64,000 bases of DNA from Bactericera cockerelli (lineage: Eukaryota > Arthropoda > Insecta > Hemiptera > Triozidae). The notes beneath the pieces were generated by a model. It was not told the DNA's origin. It worked only from the letters and a program-made list of their open reading frames with translations, and searched no databases. Where the stretch lies: NCBI GenBank assembly GCA_024516035.1, contig CM044966.1, positions 4,162,565 through 4,226,564 on the forward strand. The letters run 5' to 3'. The position numbers and the translations under genes were made by a program. This document shows positions 1 through 7,392 of the stretch, piece after piece. Within the stretch, counting starts at the first letter, position 1, and each line of letters begins with the position of its first letter.

Positions 1-288
1 TTGGATCTTTTACCACCGAAACCAAGAAAAAATGAAGTGATGGTTGTTAATCTCGACAGATCAACAGGACCTGGGACTCATTGGATAGCTATGCTGAAGA
101 AAAATAAGCATGCGTTTTATTATGATAGTTTTGGCAACTTACGTCCGCCTGTAGAAATAAGAACTTATCTTGCAGGTTATGAAATTTTCTATAATTATGA
201 GCGACATCAACAATACAGAACAGTCAATTGTGGACACTTGTGTTTAAAGTTTATTGTACAAAAAACTATTGAACTGTTTAATAAATAA
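1..288 (+). CDS. Adenain-like cysteine protease, C-terminal part (Polinton/adintovirus PRO)
   Basis: This is the C-terminal 95 residues of an adenovirus-type (C5) maturation protease. In Polintons, adintoviruses and adenoviruses this enzyme cleaves capsid precursors during virion assembly. The catalytic layout is visible: His in GTHWIA (residue 27), Asp in YYDSFG (residue 42), a Gln at residue 70 in the oxyanion position, and the nucleophilic Cys in NCGHLC (residue 77), seven residues after the Gln as in the family. The reading frame is open at the window edge and the first codon is TTG. Family members are nearly twice as long, so the true start lies upstream and this is a truncation by the window. 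The penton gene starts 16 bases downstream on the same strand, the usual PRO - minor capsid - major capsid order. No stop or frameshift is seen in the catalytic core, so the gene may be intact. Confidence 0.85.
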   Translation: MDLLPPKPRKNEVMVVNLDRSTGPGTHWIAMLKKNKHAFYYDSFGNLRPPVEIRTYLAGYEIFYNYERHQQYRTVNCGHLCLKFIVQKTIELFNK

Positions 289-304
289 ATAAAAAATAAA
301 AAAA

Positions 305-985
305 ATGTCCAGCAGAATTTTTCATATAACTTCTAGACAATCTGAAATTGTGTGTTCAATATTTCCTCCTTTAAAAGTTACATCAGACGCTGTGATTGGT
401 TTAACACAATTCCAAACTTACAATAGTATTCCAAACATTGATCAGACAAATAATGTTTTCAGATATCAGGATGATAATAAAAAGTGGACTGACATTGTAA
501 TAGACAAAGGAACATATGAATTACTTGATATTGAAAATTATTTAAAATCCCAGTTGGGTGAAAATGCATTAGCTATTAAACCCAATGTAAACACTTTGAA
601 ATGTACTTTTTGGTGCAAGTATAATGTTGATTTCAAGGAGTCCTCACTGGCTGATATGCTTGGTCTACCAAAAGAAAATTACGCAGCCCATACTATGTTG
701 ACTTCAACAAAAAACTTGGAAATTTCCAAAATAAATTCTATACAAATTGATGTAAATATAGTTTCTGGTTCCTATCAAGACGGTGTGCCCAGTAATTGTT
801 TGTACAAATGTTTCCTAAATGTACCACCAGGTTTCCGGATCACAGAAGTTCCCAATAATGTTATATATTTACCCCTCAATACGGATGAAATCGACAGATT
901 AATTGTGAAGCTTGTTGATGAAAGACATAATTTAATAGACTTTCAAGGTGAAGAAATATCGTTAGAATTACATTTGAAAATATGA
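305..985 (+). CDS. Penton-like minor capsid protein (single jelly roll) of Polinton/adintovirus
   Basis: The 226-residue protein fits the penton/minor capsid protein of Polintons and adintoviruses, which forms the vertices of the icosahedral shell. Features supporting this are the N-terminal strand region with ITSRQSEIV and PPLKV (residues 8-25), a GTYELLDIENYL motif near residue 68, a SSLADMLGL segment near residue 112, a GSYQDGVPSNCLYKCF strand near residue 155, PPGFRITEVP near residue 173, and the C-terminal block DFQGEEISLELHL (residues 212-224), which is a hallmark of the family. The length matches the family and there are no internal stops. The ATG is the first in frame after the protease stop. 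The TGA stop overlaps the ATG of the next gene as ATGA. The assignment rests on motif recognition, not on an alignment. Confidence 0.82.
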   Translation: MSSRIFHITSRQSEIVCSIFPPLKVTSDAVIGLTQFQTYNSIPNIDQTNNVFRYQDDNKKWTDIVIDKGTYELLDIENYLKSQLGENALAIKPNVNTLKCTFWCKYNVDFKESSLADMLGLPKENYAAHTMLTSTKNLEISKINSIQIDVNIVSGSYQDGVPSNCLYKCFLNVPPGFRITEVPNNVIYLPLNTDEIDRLIVKLVDERHNLIDFQGEEISLELHLKI

Positions 986-1164
986 TTGTAATAAAACGGA
1001 CGAAAAGCAATAAAAAGAAGACACCATCTCTACTTAAGATCATTCCATTAAGTGACATACAAGTGAAAAGTAAGAAGAAAAAGAATAAAAGAAAATTAAA
1101 AAAACTAACAAAAAAAAGTGTGAAAATATTAAAAAGTTTAGGCTATAGTGTAAAACAAAAATGA
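982..1164 (+). CDS. Small highly basic protein between penton and major capsid genes
   Basis: This 60-residue protein is extremely rich in lysine (runs such as KSKKKKNKRKLKKLTKKS) with a short hydrophobic stretch near SLLKIIPLSDI. By position and composition it resembles the small basic core or pX-like proteins of adenovirus-related elements, which condense DNA or assist capsid assembly; that role is inferred. It overlaps the penton gene by ATGA (982-985) and the major capsid gene by ATGA (1161-1164), so all three frames are physically coupled. Very lysine-rich ORFs can arise by chance in A-rich DNA, but exact overlap at both ends argues for a real gene. Confidence 0.65.
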   Translation: MIVIKRTKSNKKKTPSLLKIIPLSDIQVKSKKKKNKRKLKKLTKKSVKILKSLGYSVKQK

Positions 1165-2387
1165 ACATGGAAGATAGTATTTTGAATGTGAACAATCGTG
1201 TAACTTATGATGAAAATATAATTCGTTATGAAACACATTCATACGGTCCATATACCAGTGTCAGTTTGGATGCCACGGATAATATAATTATCAGTATTAA
1301 CCAAGAGAGTTCATACCTACTTGTAAGTGAATCGGGAATCTACATTGAAGGAAAAATTGTGAAAGAAGATGGCAGCAACCTAGATGCTAATAAGAACATA
1401 AAGTTTGTAAACAATGGACTATGCTTCCTATTTGATGAGATTCGCTTGGAAATGAATAGTGTTGAAATAGATTGTATTAAAAATGTTGGCATAACATCTA
1501 CGCTCAAAGCATATCCATCATACTCAACTGATGAAATGAAAAAGTATGAGACAGCTGGACAGTCAGTTGAGATTACATCAAGCTATACATTTAGCGGTTA
1601 TATAAAACTCAAATATCTATTGGGTTTCGCTGAAAATTATGATAAAATTCTCCTAAACCAACGTCTTGATTTGATTTTAATGAGATCTAAGAGCTCCAAG
1701 GATGCTCTTATTTCTACAGGTACAACTGCTGTAACTGATGCAAAAGTTCAACTAACGAAAGTAGTATGGAAGGTGCCACATGTTCAAGTCAGTGATCCCA
1801 TTCGTTTAGAGCTACTCTCACAATATAAAAGAAATGTTCCGATTGATATGAATTTTAGAAAATGGAATTTAAATTACTATCCAAATTTACCGGCAAGTAA
1901 AGAGATTAATTGGACTTTGAAGACAACTACGGCCCAAGAAAAAGCTAGATTTATAGTTTTAGGCTTCCAAACAGATCGGGACAACAGCTTGACAAAGGAT
2001 CCATCAGAGTTTGACAGTGTGAAACTTAAGAATTTAAAAGTCTATCTCAACTCACTGTGTTTCCCCTATGAGTCTCTGAATATTGACTTTGAACAAAAAA
2101 AGTACATTCCTCTCTATTTAATGTATTGTGCTTTCCAAGAGAGTTACTATGGAAAAGTTAGTGAACCCTATCTGAGCTATAAAGATTTTCTAACAAAGGC
2201 TCCTATTGTAGTACTTGACTGTTCAAAACAGTCTGAGTTGTGGAAACATAGCTCTACAGTAGACATTCGGATTGAATATGAACTAGCTGAGAATGCTCCA
2301 AGTAAAACAACTTTATATGCATTAATAATTCATGATTCAATTATAAGACTCTACCCACTAACCAACACAATCCAGAAAATAATGTAG
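1161..2387 (+). CDS. Double-jelly-roll major capsid protein (Polinton/adintovirus)
   Basis: The 408-residue protein is the major capsid protein, the trimeric brick of the icosahedral shell, in the double-jelly-roll family common in insect Polinton-like elements. Recognisable blocks are the N-terminal YETHSYGPY region (residues 23-31), FLFDEIRLEMNSVEID followed by NVGITSTLK (89-116), a LTKVVWKVPHVQVSD strand (198-212), the second-roll block NLKVYLNSLCFPYESLN (291-307), QESYYG (326-331), IVVLDCSKQ (349-357) and the terminal HDSIIRLYPLTN (391-402). Length is normal for the family and no stop or frameshift is present. The start overlaps the stop of the basic protein. About 600 bases of non-coding DNA follow, so this is the last gene of the capsid operon-like block. 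Confidence 0.85.
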   Translation: MNMEDSILNVNNRVTYDENIIRYETHSYGPYTSVSLDATDNIIISINQESSYLLVSESGIYIEGKIVKEDGSNLDANKNIKFVNNGLCFLFDEIRLEMNSVEIDCIKNVGITSTLKAYPSYSTDEMKKYETAGQSVEITSSYTFSGYIKLKYLLGFAENYDKILLNQRLDLILMRSKSSKDALISTGTTAVTDAKVQLTKVVWKVPHVQVSDPIRLELLSQYKRNVPIDMNFRKWNLNYYPNLPASKEINWTLKTTTAQEKARFIVLGFQTDRDNSLTKDPSEFDSVKLKNLKVYLNSLCFPYESLNIDFEQKKYIPLYLMYCAFQESYYGKVSEPYLSYKDFLTKAPIVVLDCSKQSELWKHSSTVDIRIEYELAENAPSKTTLYALIIHDSIIRLYPLTNTIQKIM

Positions 2388-2989
2388 ACGCGGATATGTG
2401 AATGCTAATGTAGAGAACAACTTGTTTATTGCCTCATTAAAATATATTCGATTTCCTGACTGCTTTGGAATTATGCAAATCAGATACTGAGAAATGCTAA
2501 TGTGGAGAACAAGTTGTTTATTGCCTCATAAAAATATATTCGATTTCCTGACTGCTTTGGAATCACTGCTTATGTGCAACCATCGAACCAAACAGGCGAG
2601 TAAATGAACTCGAAGGTTAATGAGCATCATTAGCATACTGGAATCCGAGCTTCATATGAGGAAATACTATTACAACAGATGGCTACACTCCAAGATTTTT
2701 AGTTTAAATAGTTGGACTTGTACATGATCATATTCATTCCAACACAAGAGACGCAGTGAACATTATCACTTTTCTTTAAGTTGGTGAAGTGTTAAACTCT
2801 AATTTTTAACCTAACCTTATATAAATATAGATACATTTTCTTTTTTATATTGTGAATAATTATTTTGTGAACATTATTGTATTATTTTTTAAGTTATAAT
2901 TATTTCTTTTAACATTGTTTTTATATATATATATACAATTTATTTTTTACAACATTATAATCATTTACCCTGCTGTTTTTTAAAAAATA
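2388..2989. other. Non-coding spacer of the viral element with an internal duplication
   Basis: This 600-base spacer separates the major capsid gene from the next ORF. Its first half holds two copies of a stretch of about 75 bases (about 2398-2472 and 2490-2565, sharing TTGCCTCAT and TTCCTGACTGCTTTGGAAT). It also carries pieces that match 5489-5532 inside the membrane-protein gene and 5808-5880 downstream of it. The second half is AT-rich, with a TATATATATATA run near 2925-2935, and could hold the promoter of the next gene. Confidence 0.6.
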
Positions 2990-3259
2990 ATGAGTGCCAC
3001 CATAACACTTAAAATTTTAAAAAACCATAGACTATTAGAATTATTAGTAAGAAAAGTTTTTAACATTGCTTCGAAAGACATAGTGAAGCCGGAGTCAAAT
3101 ATATTAGTGTTTAAAACCGCTTATAAAATTGGAAAAGGTAAAATTCTTGAAAAATTGGAACTGGCTGCTGGAGATTTTGAAATTGTCAAAGTGACGTGGA
3201 CTCAATTGGATGAATGTGAAGAACAAGAACTAACTAGACTAATCAACAATAGGAAGTGA
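2990..3259 (+). CDS. Unknown 89-residue protein of the viral element
   Basis: I do not recognise this protein. It begins at an ATG after an AT-rich spacer (TAAAAAATAATG) and runs 89 codons to TGA. It is mixed in charge, with basic residues in the N-terminal half (ILKNHRLLELLVRKVF) and an acidic patch near the C-terminus (DECEEQELTRL). No signal peptide, membrane segment or cysteine cluster is seen. Codon use is AT-rich like its neighbours. It sits between the capsid block and another unknown ORF on the same strand, which is why I keep it as a probable element gene. Confidence 0.5.
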   Translation: MSATITLKILKNHRLLELLVRKVFNIASKDIVKPESNILVFKTAYKIGKGKILEKLELAAGDFEIVKVTWTQLDECEEQELTRLINNRK

Positions 3260-3344
3260 TTGTTGTATCGTGTCCACCATTCAATATCTTCAGCACGCAC
3301 TCAAATATTCTTTATTTAATGGTATGTTATAGATTTTTTTTTAA

Positions 3345-3860
3345 ATGTATATACAATCTTTATATTCATTATCATTAAACAGTATAAGTCATCAACTCTT
3401 TCAACAACATGAAGACCTTTTTTATTTAATCTTTGAGGATGTGCATGAAAAACATGCAGATCGACATTTTTACTCTGTAATAGATACATTTATGACCGAA
3501 AAAGGTTATAAAAATAAGATTACAGAAACAATTAAACAATTTCAAGTACCTCTAAATATACAAGAAGATATTTTTAAATTTTTTTATAATGATATAGTAA
3601 ATATTGAGCGTTATGTGCTGGAATTTGTTCTAGAATATAGTCCAAAATGTGTTCAAGGTGAGCCTTGTCAACATATGAGAATATATTCTTTTGCAGAATC
3701 TCTTATACCTCATATTAGTGAAAATATAACAATGTTTAATTGTGTTACAACACATGCACAGTATTTTCCAAAAGATTGTGATGATATCATGTGTGATATA
3801 ATGGAGGAACTTGAAAGAGACGAAATTGAATTAGCCAACATGTATTCAAAAAAACATTGA
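3345..3860 (+). CDS. Unknown 171-residue protein of the viral element
   Basis: I do not recognise this protein. It is 171 codons long with an ATG at 3345 and a TGA at 3858. It looks like a soluble, mostly helical protein: alternating charged and hydrophobic residues, an acidic stretch near the C-terminus (DDIMCDIMEELERDEIEL), and five cysteines, all in the C-terminal half. Residues about 35-75 (HEKHADRHFYSVIDTFM and following) are rich in aromatic and charged residues. Accessory genes of adintoviruses are poorly conserved, so lack of recognition is not evidence against function. Plus-strand order with the preceding ORF suggests a second transcription unit. Confidence 0.55.
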   Translation: MYIQSLYSLSLNSISHQLFQQHEDLFYLIFEDVHEKHADRHFYSVIDTFMTEKGYKNKITETIKQFQVPLNIQEDIFKFFYNDIVNIERYVLEFVLEYSPKCVQGEPCQHMRIYSFAESLIPHISENITMFNCVTTHAQYFPKDCDDIMCDIMEELERDEIELANMYSKKH

Positions 3861-3965
3861 AAGAGTTGAAAAATTTACATACTGTTTCTTTACCTATTGA
3901 TTTTTTCTTTTTTTTTTTTGTTTCTTTTTATCAATATCCACTCAATTCATCAATTATTTTTACAA

Positions 3966-4160
3966 ATGGATTCCTTGAGAAACATCATTCTATGTGAAAT
4001 TTGTTTTATATATTTAAAAAATAATATTGAATTAATCATAGAAATAATTGATAGGGAATTACGTTTTTATGAAAATTTGAAATATAAAACTAAGACTTTA
4101 TTGTCCAAAGTATTGAGATCTCTTCTCAAAGAAGCAGTCACAAGCAGATTTTGTTTATAG
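3966..4160 (+). CDS. Possible small 64-residue protein, overlaps a minus-strand gene
   Basis: An ATG at 3966 (MDSLRNIIL) opens 64 codons ending with a stop at 4158-4160. The frame is open further up to 3897, but that part is only a T-rich run. The product would be helical, with hydrophobic, lysine and glutamate residues (NNIELIIEIIDRELRFYENLKYKTKTLLSKVLRSLLKEA). Its last 94 bases overlap the 3' end of the convergent coiled-coil gene on the minus strand, so at least part of the reading frame could be a shadow. Kept at low confidence because it continues the plus-strand series of small ORFs. Confidence 0.35.
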   Translation: MDSLRNIILCEICFIYLKNNIELIIEIIDRELRFYENLKYKTKTLLSKVLRSLLKEAVTSRFCL

Positions 4161-4759
4161 TGTTGATCTACTGTTTTTTTTATTTCTATAAGAGGTGAGA
4201 ACTTGTTATCCAACTCATGTATCCTGCTGGAAAAATCTTCTTTCACTTTGTTCACGTCCTCATTCATCTTTTGTTCTTTTTCTCCGGCCTCAACAATGTA
4301 ATCATCGAACGCTTTTTTTAGTACAAATTTAGAATTATAAATCTCATTGTCCTGTTTTCTGTTTTGTTTCAATTCGTCCACAGACAACTTTATATCGCTC
4401 ACACTTTTATCATTGTTTGCTTTGTATTCTGCAAAAGATTTTTGTTCCAAAAAAGTGTTATTAGCCACACGTGTGGGTACAAAATTATTCTTACTGATGT
4501 GGCTGGATAAATTATCAAACGTTTTTCTTTCTACAAAATAGGATACTAACTTCTGAACATGAGACTGGCGAGGAAATTCTCTCATAAATTTCTTCACTTC
4601 TTTTTCAGTTTGACTTTCAATTTCATTTTTGTTCCTCTCTTCAGGTTGTTCTTGTTTGTGATGTCTTTTCAGAGCTCGTCTTATGACGTGGTGAAGCTCA
4701 CTCTCACCAAAATAGTTTATGGAATGGTTCTTCATAACTAACTGTTTGTTTCTGCACAT
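4067..4759 (-). CDS. Unknown coiled-coil protein of the viral element
   Basis: About 230 residues on the minus strand. The first ATG is at 4759; a GTG six bases upstream is in frame but less likely as a start. The N-terminal third is rich in His, Arg and Glu (ALKRHHKQEQPEERNKNEIESQTEKE). From about residue 105 to the end the protein is charged with heptad-like hydrophobic spacing (KLSVDELKQNRKQDNEIY, KVKEDFSSRIHELDNKF), typical of a coiled coil. No membrane segment is seen. The stop of the preceding minus-strand gene lies only five bases before this ATG, so the pair is probably co-transcribed. A structural fibre-like or scaffold role is possible but purely inferred. Confidence 0.55.
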   Translation of the reverse strand: MCRNKQLVMKNHSINYFGESELHHVIRRALKRHHKQEQPEERNKNEIESQTEKEVKKFMREFPRQSHVQKLVSYFVERKTFDNLSSHISKNNFVPTRVANNTFLEQKSFAEYKANNDKSVSDIKLSVDELKQNRKQDNEIYNSKFVLKKAFDDYIVEAGEKEQKMNEDVNKVKEDFSSRIHELDNKFSPLIEIKKTVDQHYKQNLLVTASLRRDLNTLDNKVLVLYFKFS

Positions 4760-4764
4760 AGACA

Positions 4765-5106
4765 CTATTTATATCCTCTTCTAGTAGGCACTTTGTAGGG
4801 AACACTTCTTTTAACGTTACAACTACTATTACTTGTTGGTTGAGGCTGCTGCTCCAAGTTTGGCATTTCAAACAAAAACTCTTCCAGAACATTACCTTCA
4901 TTTTCTACTACGGGTACAAAATTATAGGTCGCTTCAGTGACGGTATTACTATCATTACTTGAGATGGTGGGTTTCTTTTTTTGTTTACTGATATATGGCT
5001 TCTGGAAGAGTGGACGAATGTCAATGCCATGATGTGTAAGCCAATACATTAAATGAATAGGTATTTCTTGTTTTTGACATTGACAACCTTCAATTTTGCA
5101 CACCAT
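4765..5106 (-). CDS. Unknown 113-residue protein, first gene of a minus-strand pair
   Basis: The ATG at 5106 opens 113 codons on the minus strand. The N-terminus carries a small cysteine cluster (CKIEGCQCQK), then a hydrophobic-aromatic segment (IHLMYWLTHHGIDIRPLF), then a low-complexity Ser/Thr/Asn/Glu-rich middle and a basic C-terminus (VKRSVPYKVPTRRGYK). I recognise no family. It is read divergently from the membrane-protein gene at 5253 across a 146-base shared promoter region and is followed almost immediately by the coiled-coil gene. The cysteine cluster is too short to call a zinc finger. Confidence 0.5.
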   Translation of the reverse strand: MVCKIEGCQCQKQEIPIHLMYWLTHHGIDIRPLFQKPYISKQKKKPTISSNDSNTVTEATYNFVPVVENEGNVLEEFLFEMPNLEQQPQPTSNSSCNVKRSVPYKVPTRRGYK

Positions 5107-5252
5107 TTTATTTTTTTTAAGAAAAAATATTCACAAAAAACGCGAACAAAGTTACGCGAACTGTACAAGAGGTCAGTAACTTTACAACTGAGTTCCACAG
5201 GTTTCATTATAAATACTAATCACCAAACGGACTGCTCCTCATTAACTCCAAC
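5107..5252. promoter_or_regulatory. Divergent promoter region with a TATA box
   Basis: The 146 bases between two divergent genes hold a TATA box (TATAAATA at 5208-5215) 37 bases upstream of the plus-strand ATG at 5253, with a TCATTA-type initiator near 5238. An octamer-like word ACGCGAAC is repeated (near 5140 and 5153). The arrangement suits RNA polymerase II transcription of the membrane-protein gene; for the minus-strand pair only an AT-rich stretch at 5107-5130 is seen. Confidence 0.5.
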
Positions 5253-5630
5253 ATGATTCAACAAAATGCTACCCAGCTACTACTGGAAGCTCGCGAGTAT
5301 GCAATGTATCTCATAAGAATGTGTTTGCTTTTCCAAAACTATTCTCTTCTCGATCAATTTGATGTACATGGATGGGACTCGAAAGCGAGACAATTGAATT
5401 TAACCTATGATGATTGTCTTGAAATTCAAACATCCAATGTATTTAATTGTTCACATTTTTTAATTGGTAATAATTATTCCGTAAATTTCCTGACTGCTTT
5501 GGAATCATTATGTGCAACCATCGAACCAAACCCGACAAGAATGTGGTTCCCTCCAATTGTAATCACCTGCAGCATAATAATGAGTGTCGTTGTTATCCTT
5601 CTCCTCATTAAATCCAAGCTCCAAAAATAG
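5253..5630 (+). CDS. Small single-pass membrane glycoprotein of the viral element
   Basis: The 125-residue protein has an N-terminal region with five N-glycosylation sequons (Asn 5, 29, 49, 65, 74) and four cysteines (24, 55, 66, 87). One membrane segment follows at about residues 99-119 (WFPPIVITC then VVVILLL) and a short basic tail. No cleavable signal peptide is visible, so topology is uncertain. It has its own TATA box 37 bases upstream of the ATG. The TAG stop at 5628-5630 follows a run of five A. In the -1 frame an open stretch of 30 codons, rich in Glu and Asn, continues to TAA at 5720-5722. This looks like a lost or frameshifted cytoplasmic tail. I cannot name the family; an envelope or cell-surface protein is only an inference. 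Confidence 0.55.
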   Translation: MIQQNATQLLLEAREYAMYLIRMCLLFQNYSLLDQFDVHGWDSKARQLNLTYDDCLEIQTSNVFNCSHFLIGNNYSVNFLTALESLCATIEPNPTRMWFPPIVITCSIIMSVVVILLLIKSKLQK

Positions 5631-5900
5631 TCTGGTTGCACAATGTGAATGAACTCCAGACTGTGAAGAATGAAATTCTTTCTATAGAAGAAGAATTGAG
5701 GGAAGCTAATATAATTAACTAAATAAAAATAATAACCTACACCCAGTATAAATCATCCACCCAGTATGAATACTAATGAGCGTCCAAGCTCCAAGTCTGG
5801 TTGCACAGTGTGAATGAACTCGAACGTCTCGGTTCACCGGCATCAACGTCTCTCACCTCATTAGCATACTGGAATCGAAGCATCGCAGTCTGTGACCTTG
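5489..5900. repeat. Direct duplication around the end of the membrane-protein gene
   Basis: The stretch starting CCAAGCTCCAA at 5613 with TCTGGTTGCACA and GTGAATGAACTC recurs at 5788-5822, about 175 bases downstream. Further matches (TTCCTGACTGCTTTGGAATC, GAATGAACTCGAA, CATTAGCATACTGGAATC) lie in the spacer at 2452-2650. The region after 5723 carries AATAAA and no ORF, so it is the likely 3' flank of the viral genes. Confidence 0.6.
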
Positions 5901-6043
5901 GTTACGCTGCACTCAAGTCTGGACTCTGAAGGTTCTGTCCTCGGTTCGATTCCCATCAAGATCATTGAATTTACTCTAACTTTAACTTTGCTGTTGTTGT
6001 TTCAATTCGACGAAGAATGAACATTACACACGTATGATATTGA
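5901..6043. other. Flank without recognisable features
   Basis: No gene or named repeat is seen. A stretch near 5930-5960 (GGTTCTGTCCTCGGTTCGATTCCCATC) resembles a SINE B-box (GGTTCGATTCC), so it may be a decayed tRNA-derived head. Confidence 0.3.
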
Positions 6044-6346
6044 TTACGACATACTGCGCTCTGAATGGGAATCGAACCCTGGACATGGGGGCAAAAGATA
6101 GAACTCATCGAAACACATCTTTTGAGTATCATATGTTGAGTCTCGCATAAACGAGGCCCGACTTATAACGAGTTCTTTGATAATGTACATAAACCACCCT
6201 AGGGGGGGGGTAGAATTGAGATAGGGGGGTGGAAGTGGTACCAAAAGATGCCGGTCGTCGAGGCGGATCTTTTGAGTATAATATGTTGAGCCTCGGATAA
6301 ACGAGGCCAGAGTTATGACGTTTTCTTGCTTACGGGAAATGACCAT
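6044..6346. repeat. Two diverged copies of a ~120-base unit
   Basis: The words TCTTTTGAGTAT, ATATGTTGAG and ATAAACGAGGCC occur twice, at about 6118-6153 and 6270-6308, separated by a G-rich stretch (6200-6230). The unit is open in one minus-strand frame, which only reflects the duplication. No family is recognised. Confidence 0.55.
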
Positions 6347-6513
6347 CCATTTTTATTCTACTTAAGTGAATATATGTACAGTACAGCAAAAGCCGAATTT
6401 ATAAAACAAATACAAATATAAACATTCGGAAAAGAATACCGTTGGCATTAGCACCGCCCGAGATCAAGTTTTGTTTTCTTCATTTTAATTTCTATGTATG
6501 TATAAGTATATGT

Positions 6514-7020
6514 ATATATCCTATGTCATTTGTAAATAAAACTTAATCCAACATGTTTAATAATACAGTTAAGACAAGCCAGACACGCCCTCAAGTCGGA
6601 GTTTCAACCAATCACAGAGCACTATAGTCCGATTTGAGGGACAGTCTCTCTTATCCTAACACTAGCGGACTGTCGCCCGCTTTGCGGGTCGAGGCATGGC
6701 CGTGAAAGCAAAAAATCCTTTTTCGCCAATGGCAGGTGTTGTAGTGGGAGTTTCGAAAAATCCCGTCTTATTGCACATCTAGACTATAATACAAAGCTAC
6801 CTACCAGTTCGGCTGTAGAGCGATGAACAGTCAGTCAGTCTGTGACTTTGACATTTATATATTAAGATGTATAATATATCCTATGTCATTTGTAAATAAA
6901 ACTTAATCCAACATGTTCAATAATACAGTTAAGATAAGCCAGACACGCCTCCAAGTCGGAGTTTCAACCAATCACAGCGCACTATAGTCCGAGTTGAGGG
7001 ACAGTCCCTCTTATCCTAAC
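6514..7020. repeat. Tandem ~147-base repeat interrupted by a Helitron
   Basis: Unit 1 (6514-6660) and unit 2 (6874-7020) both run from ATATATCCTATGTC to CTTATCCTAAC with few differences. Unit 2 continues into ATACATAG. Unit 1 is followed at A6661 by a Helitron, so the intact junction in unit 2 shows the pre-insertion site. Confidence 0.8.
6662..6867 (-). mobile_element. Non-autonomous Helitron copy A
   Basis: Read on the minus strand it starts TCTTAATATATAAATGTC and ends with a GC-rich hairpin (GCGGGCGACAG and complement) followed by CTAG. It sits between A (6661) and T (6868), the A|T target expected of Helitrons, with no target duplication. At 206 bases it has no coding capacity. It belongs to the same family as the copies at 55840, 58523, 62634 and 63557. 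Confidence 0.85.
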
Positions 7021-7198
7021 ATACATAGTAGTAACTCAGTCACTCAATTCTTCCACCACCTCTCTTCCTAATCTCGTCAAATTCACTCCCAATCTCTCAA
7101 TTCCAATGAAAGTCCAAACACAAGAAGACCTTTCGGTATGTGGTCAACTAGAAAACCCCTGCAATTTGGATGATACCTACTTCAGGAAAACAAAAAAA
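7021..7198. other. Unassigned stretch
   Basis: No ORF of note and no repeat recognised between the tandem repeat and the hAT MITE. Confidence 0.4.
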
Positions 7199-7206
7199 CC
7201 CTAAAT

Positions 7207-7384
7207 CAGCAATTCCCAAACTTTTTAAATTTGGGGACCAATAATCTTTTTAAAACAATTTTACGTAGGTACTTATTTTGCACCCGTACTTATTTTGTAC
7301 TATTTTAATATTATTTCTTGAGTTTCGGCCAGCATCCGCGGCCCAGTAGCGAGCTGCCCGCGGCCCACCGGTTGGGAACCGCTG
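7207..7384 (-). mobile_element. hAT-type MITE with 8-bp target duplication
   Basis: The element has terminal inverted repeats CAGCAATTCCCAA (left) and CAGCGGTTCCCAACC (right, complement). It is flanked by perfect 8-base duplications CCCTAAAT at 7199-7206 and 7385-7392. The GC-rich subterminal part (GGCCGCGGGCAGCTCGCTAC on the minus strand) is shared with the copy at 59814. At 178 bases it is non-autonomous. Confidence 0.88.
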
Positions 7385-7392
7385 CCCTAAAT

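Noticed and set aside
1161..2387. Adenovirus-type hexon
   Set aside because: The length and motifs fit the shorter double-jelly-roll protein of insect Polinton-like elements better than the much larger adenovirus hexon.
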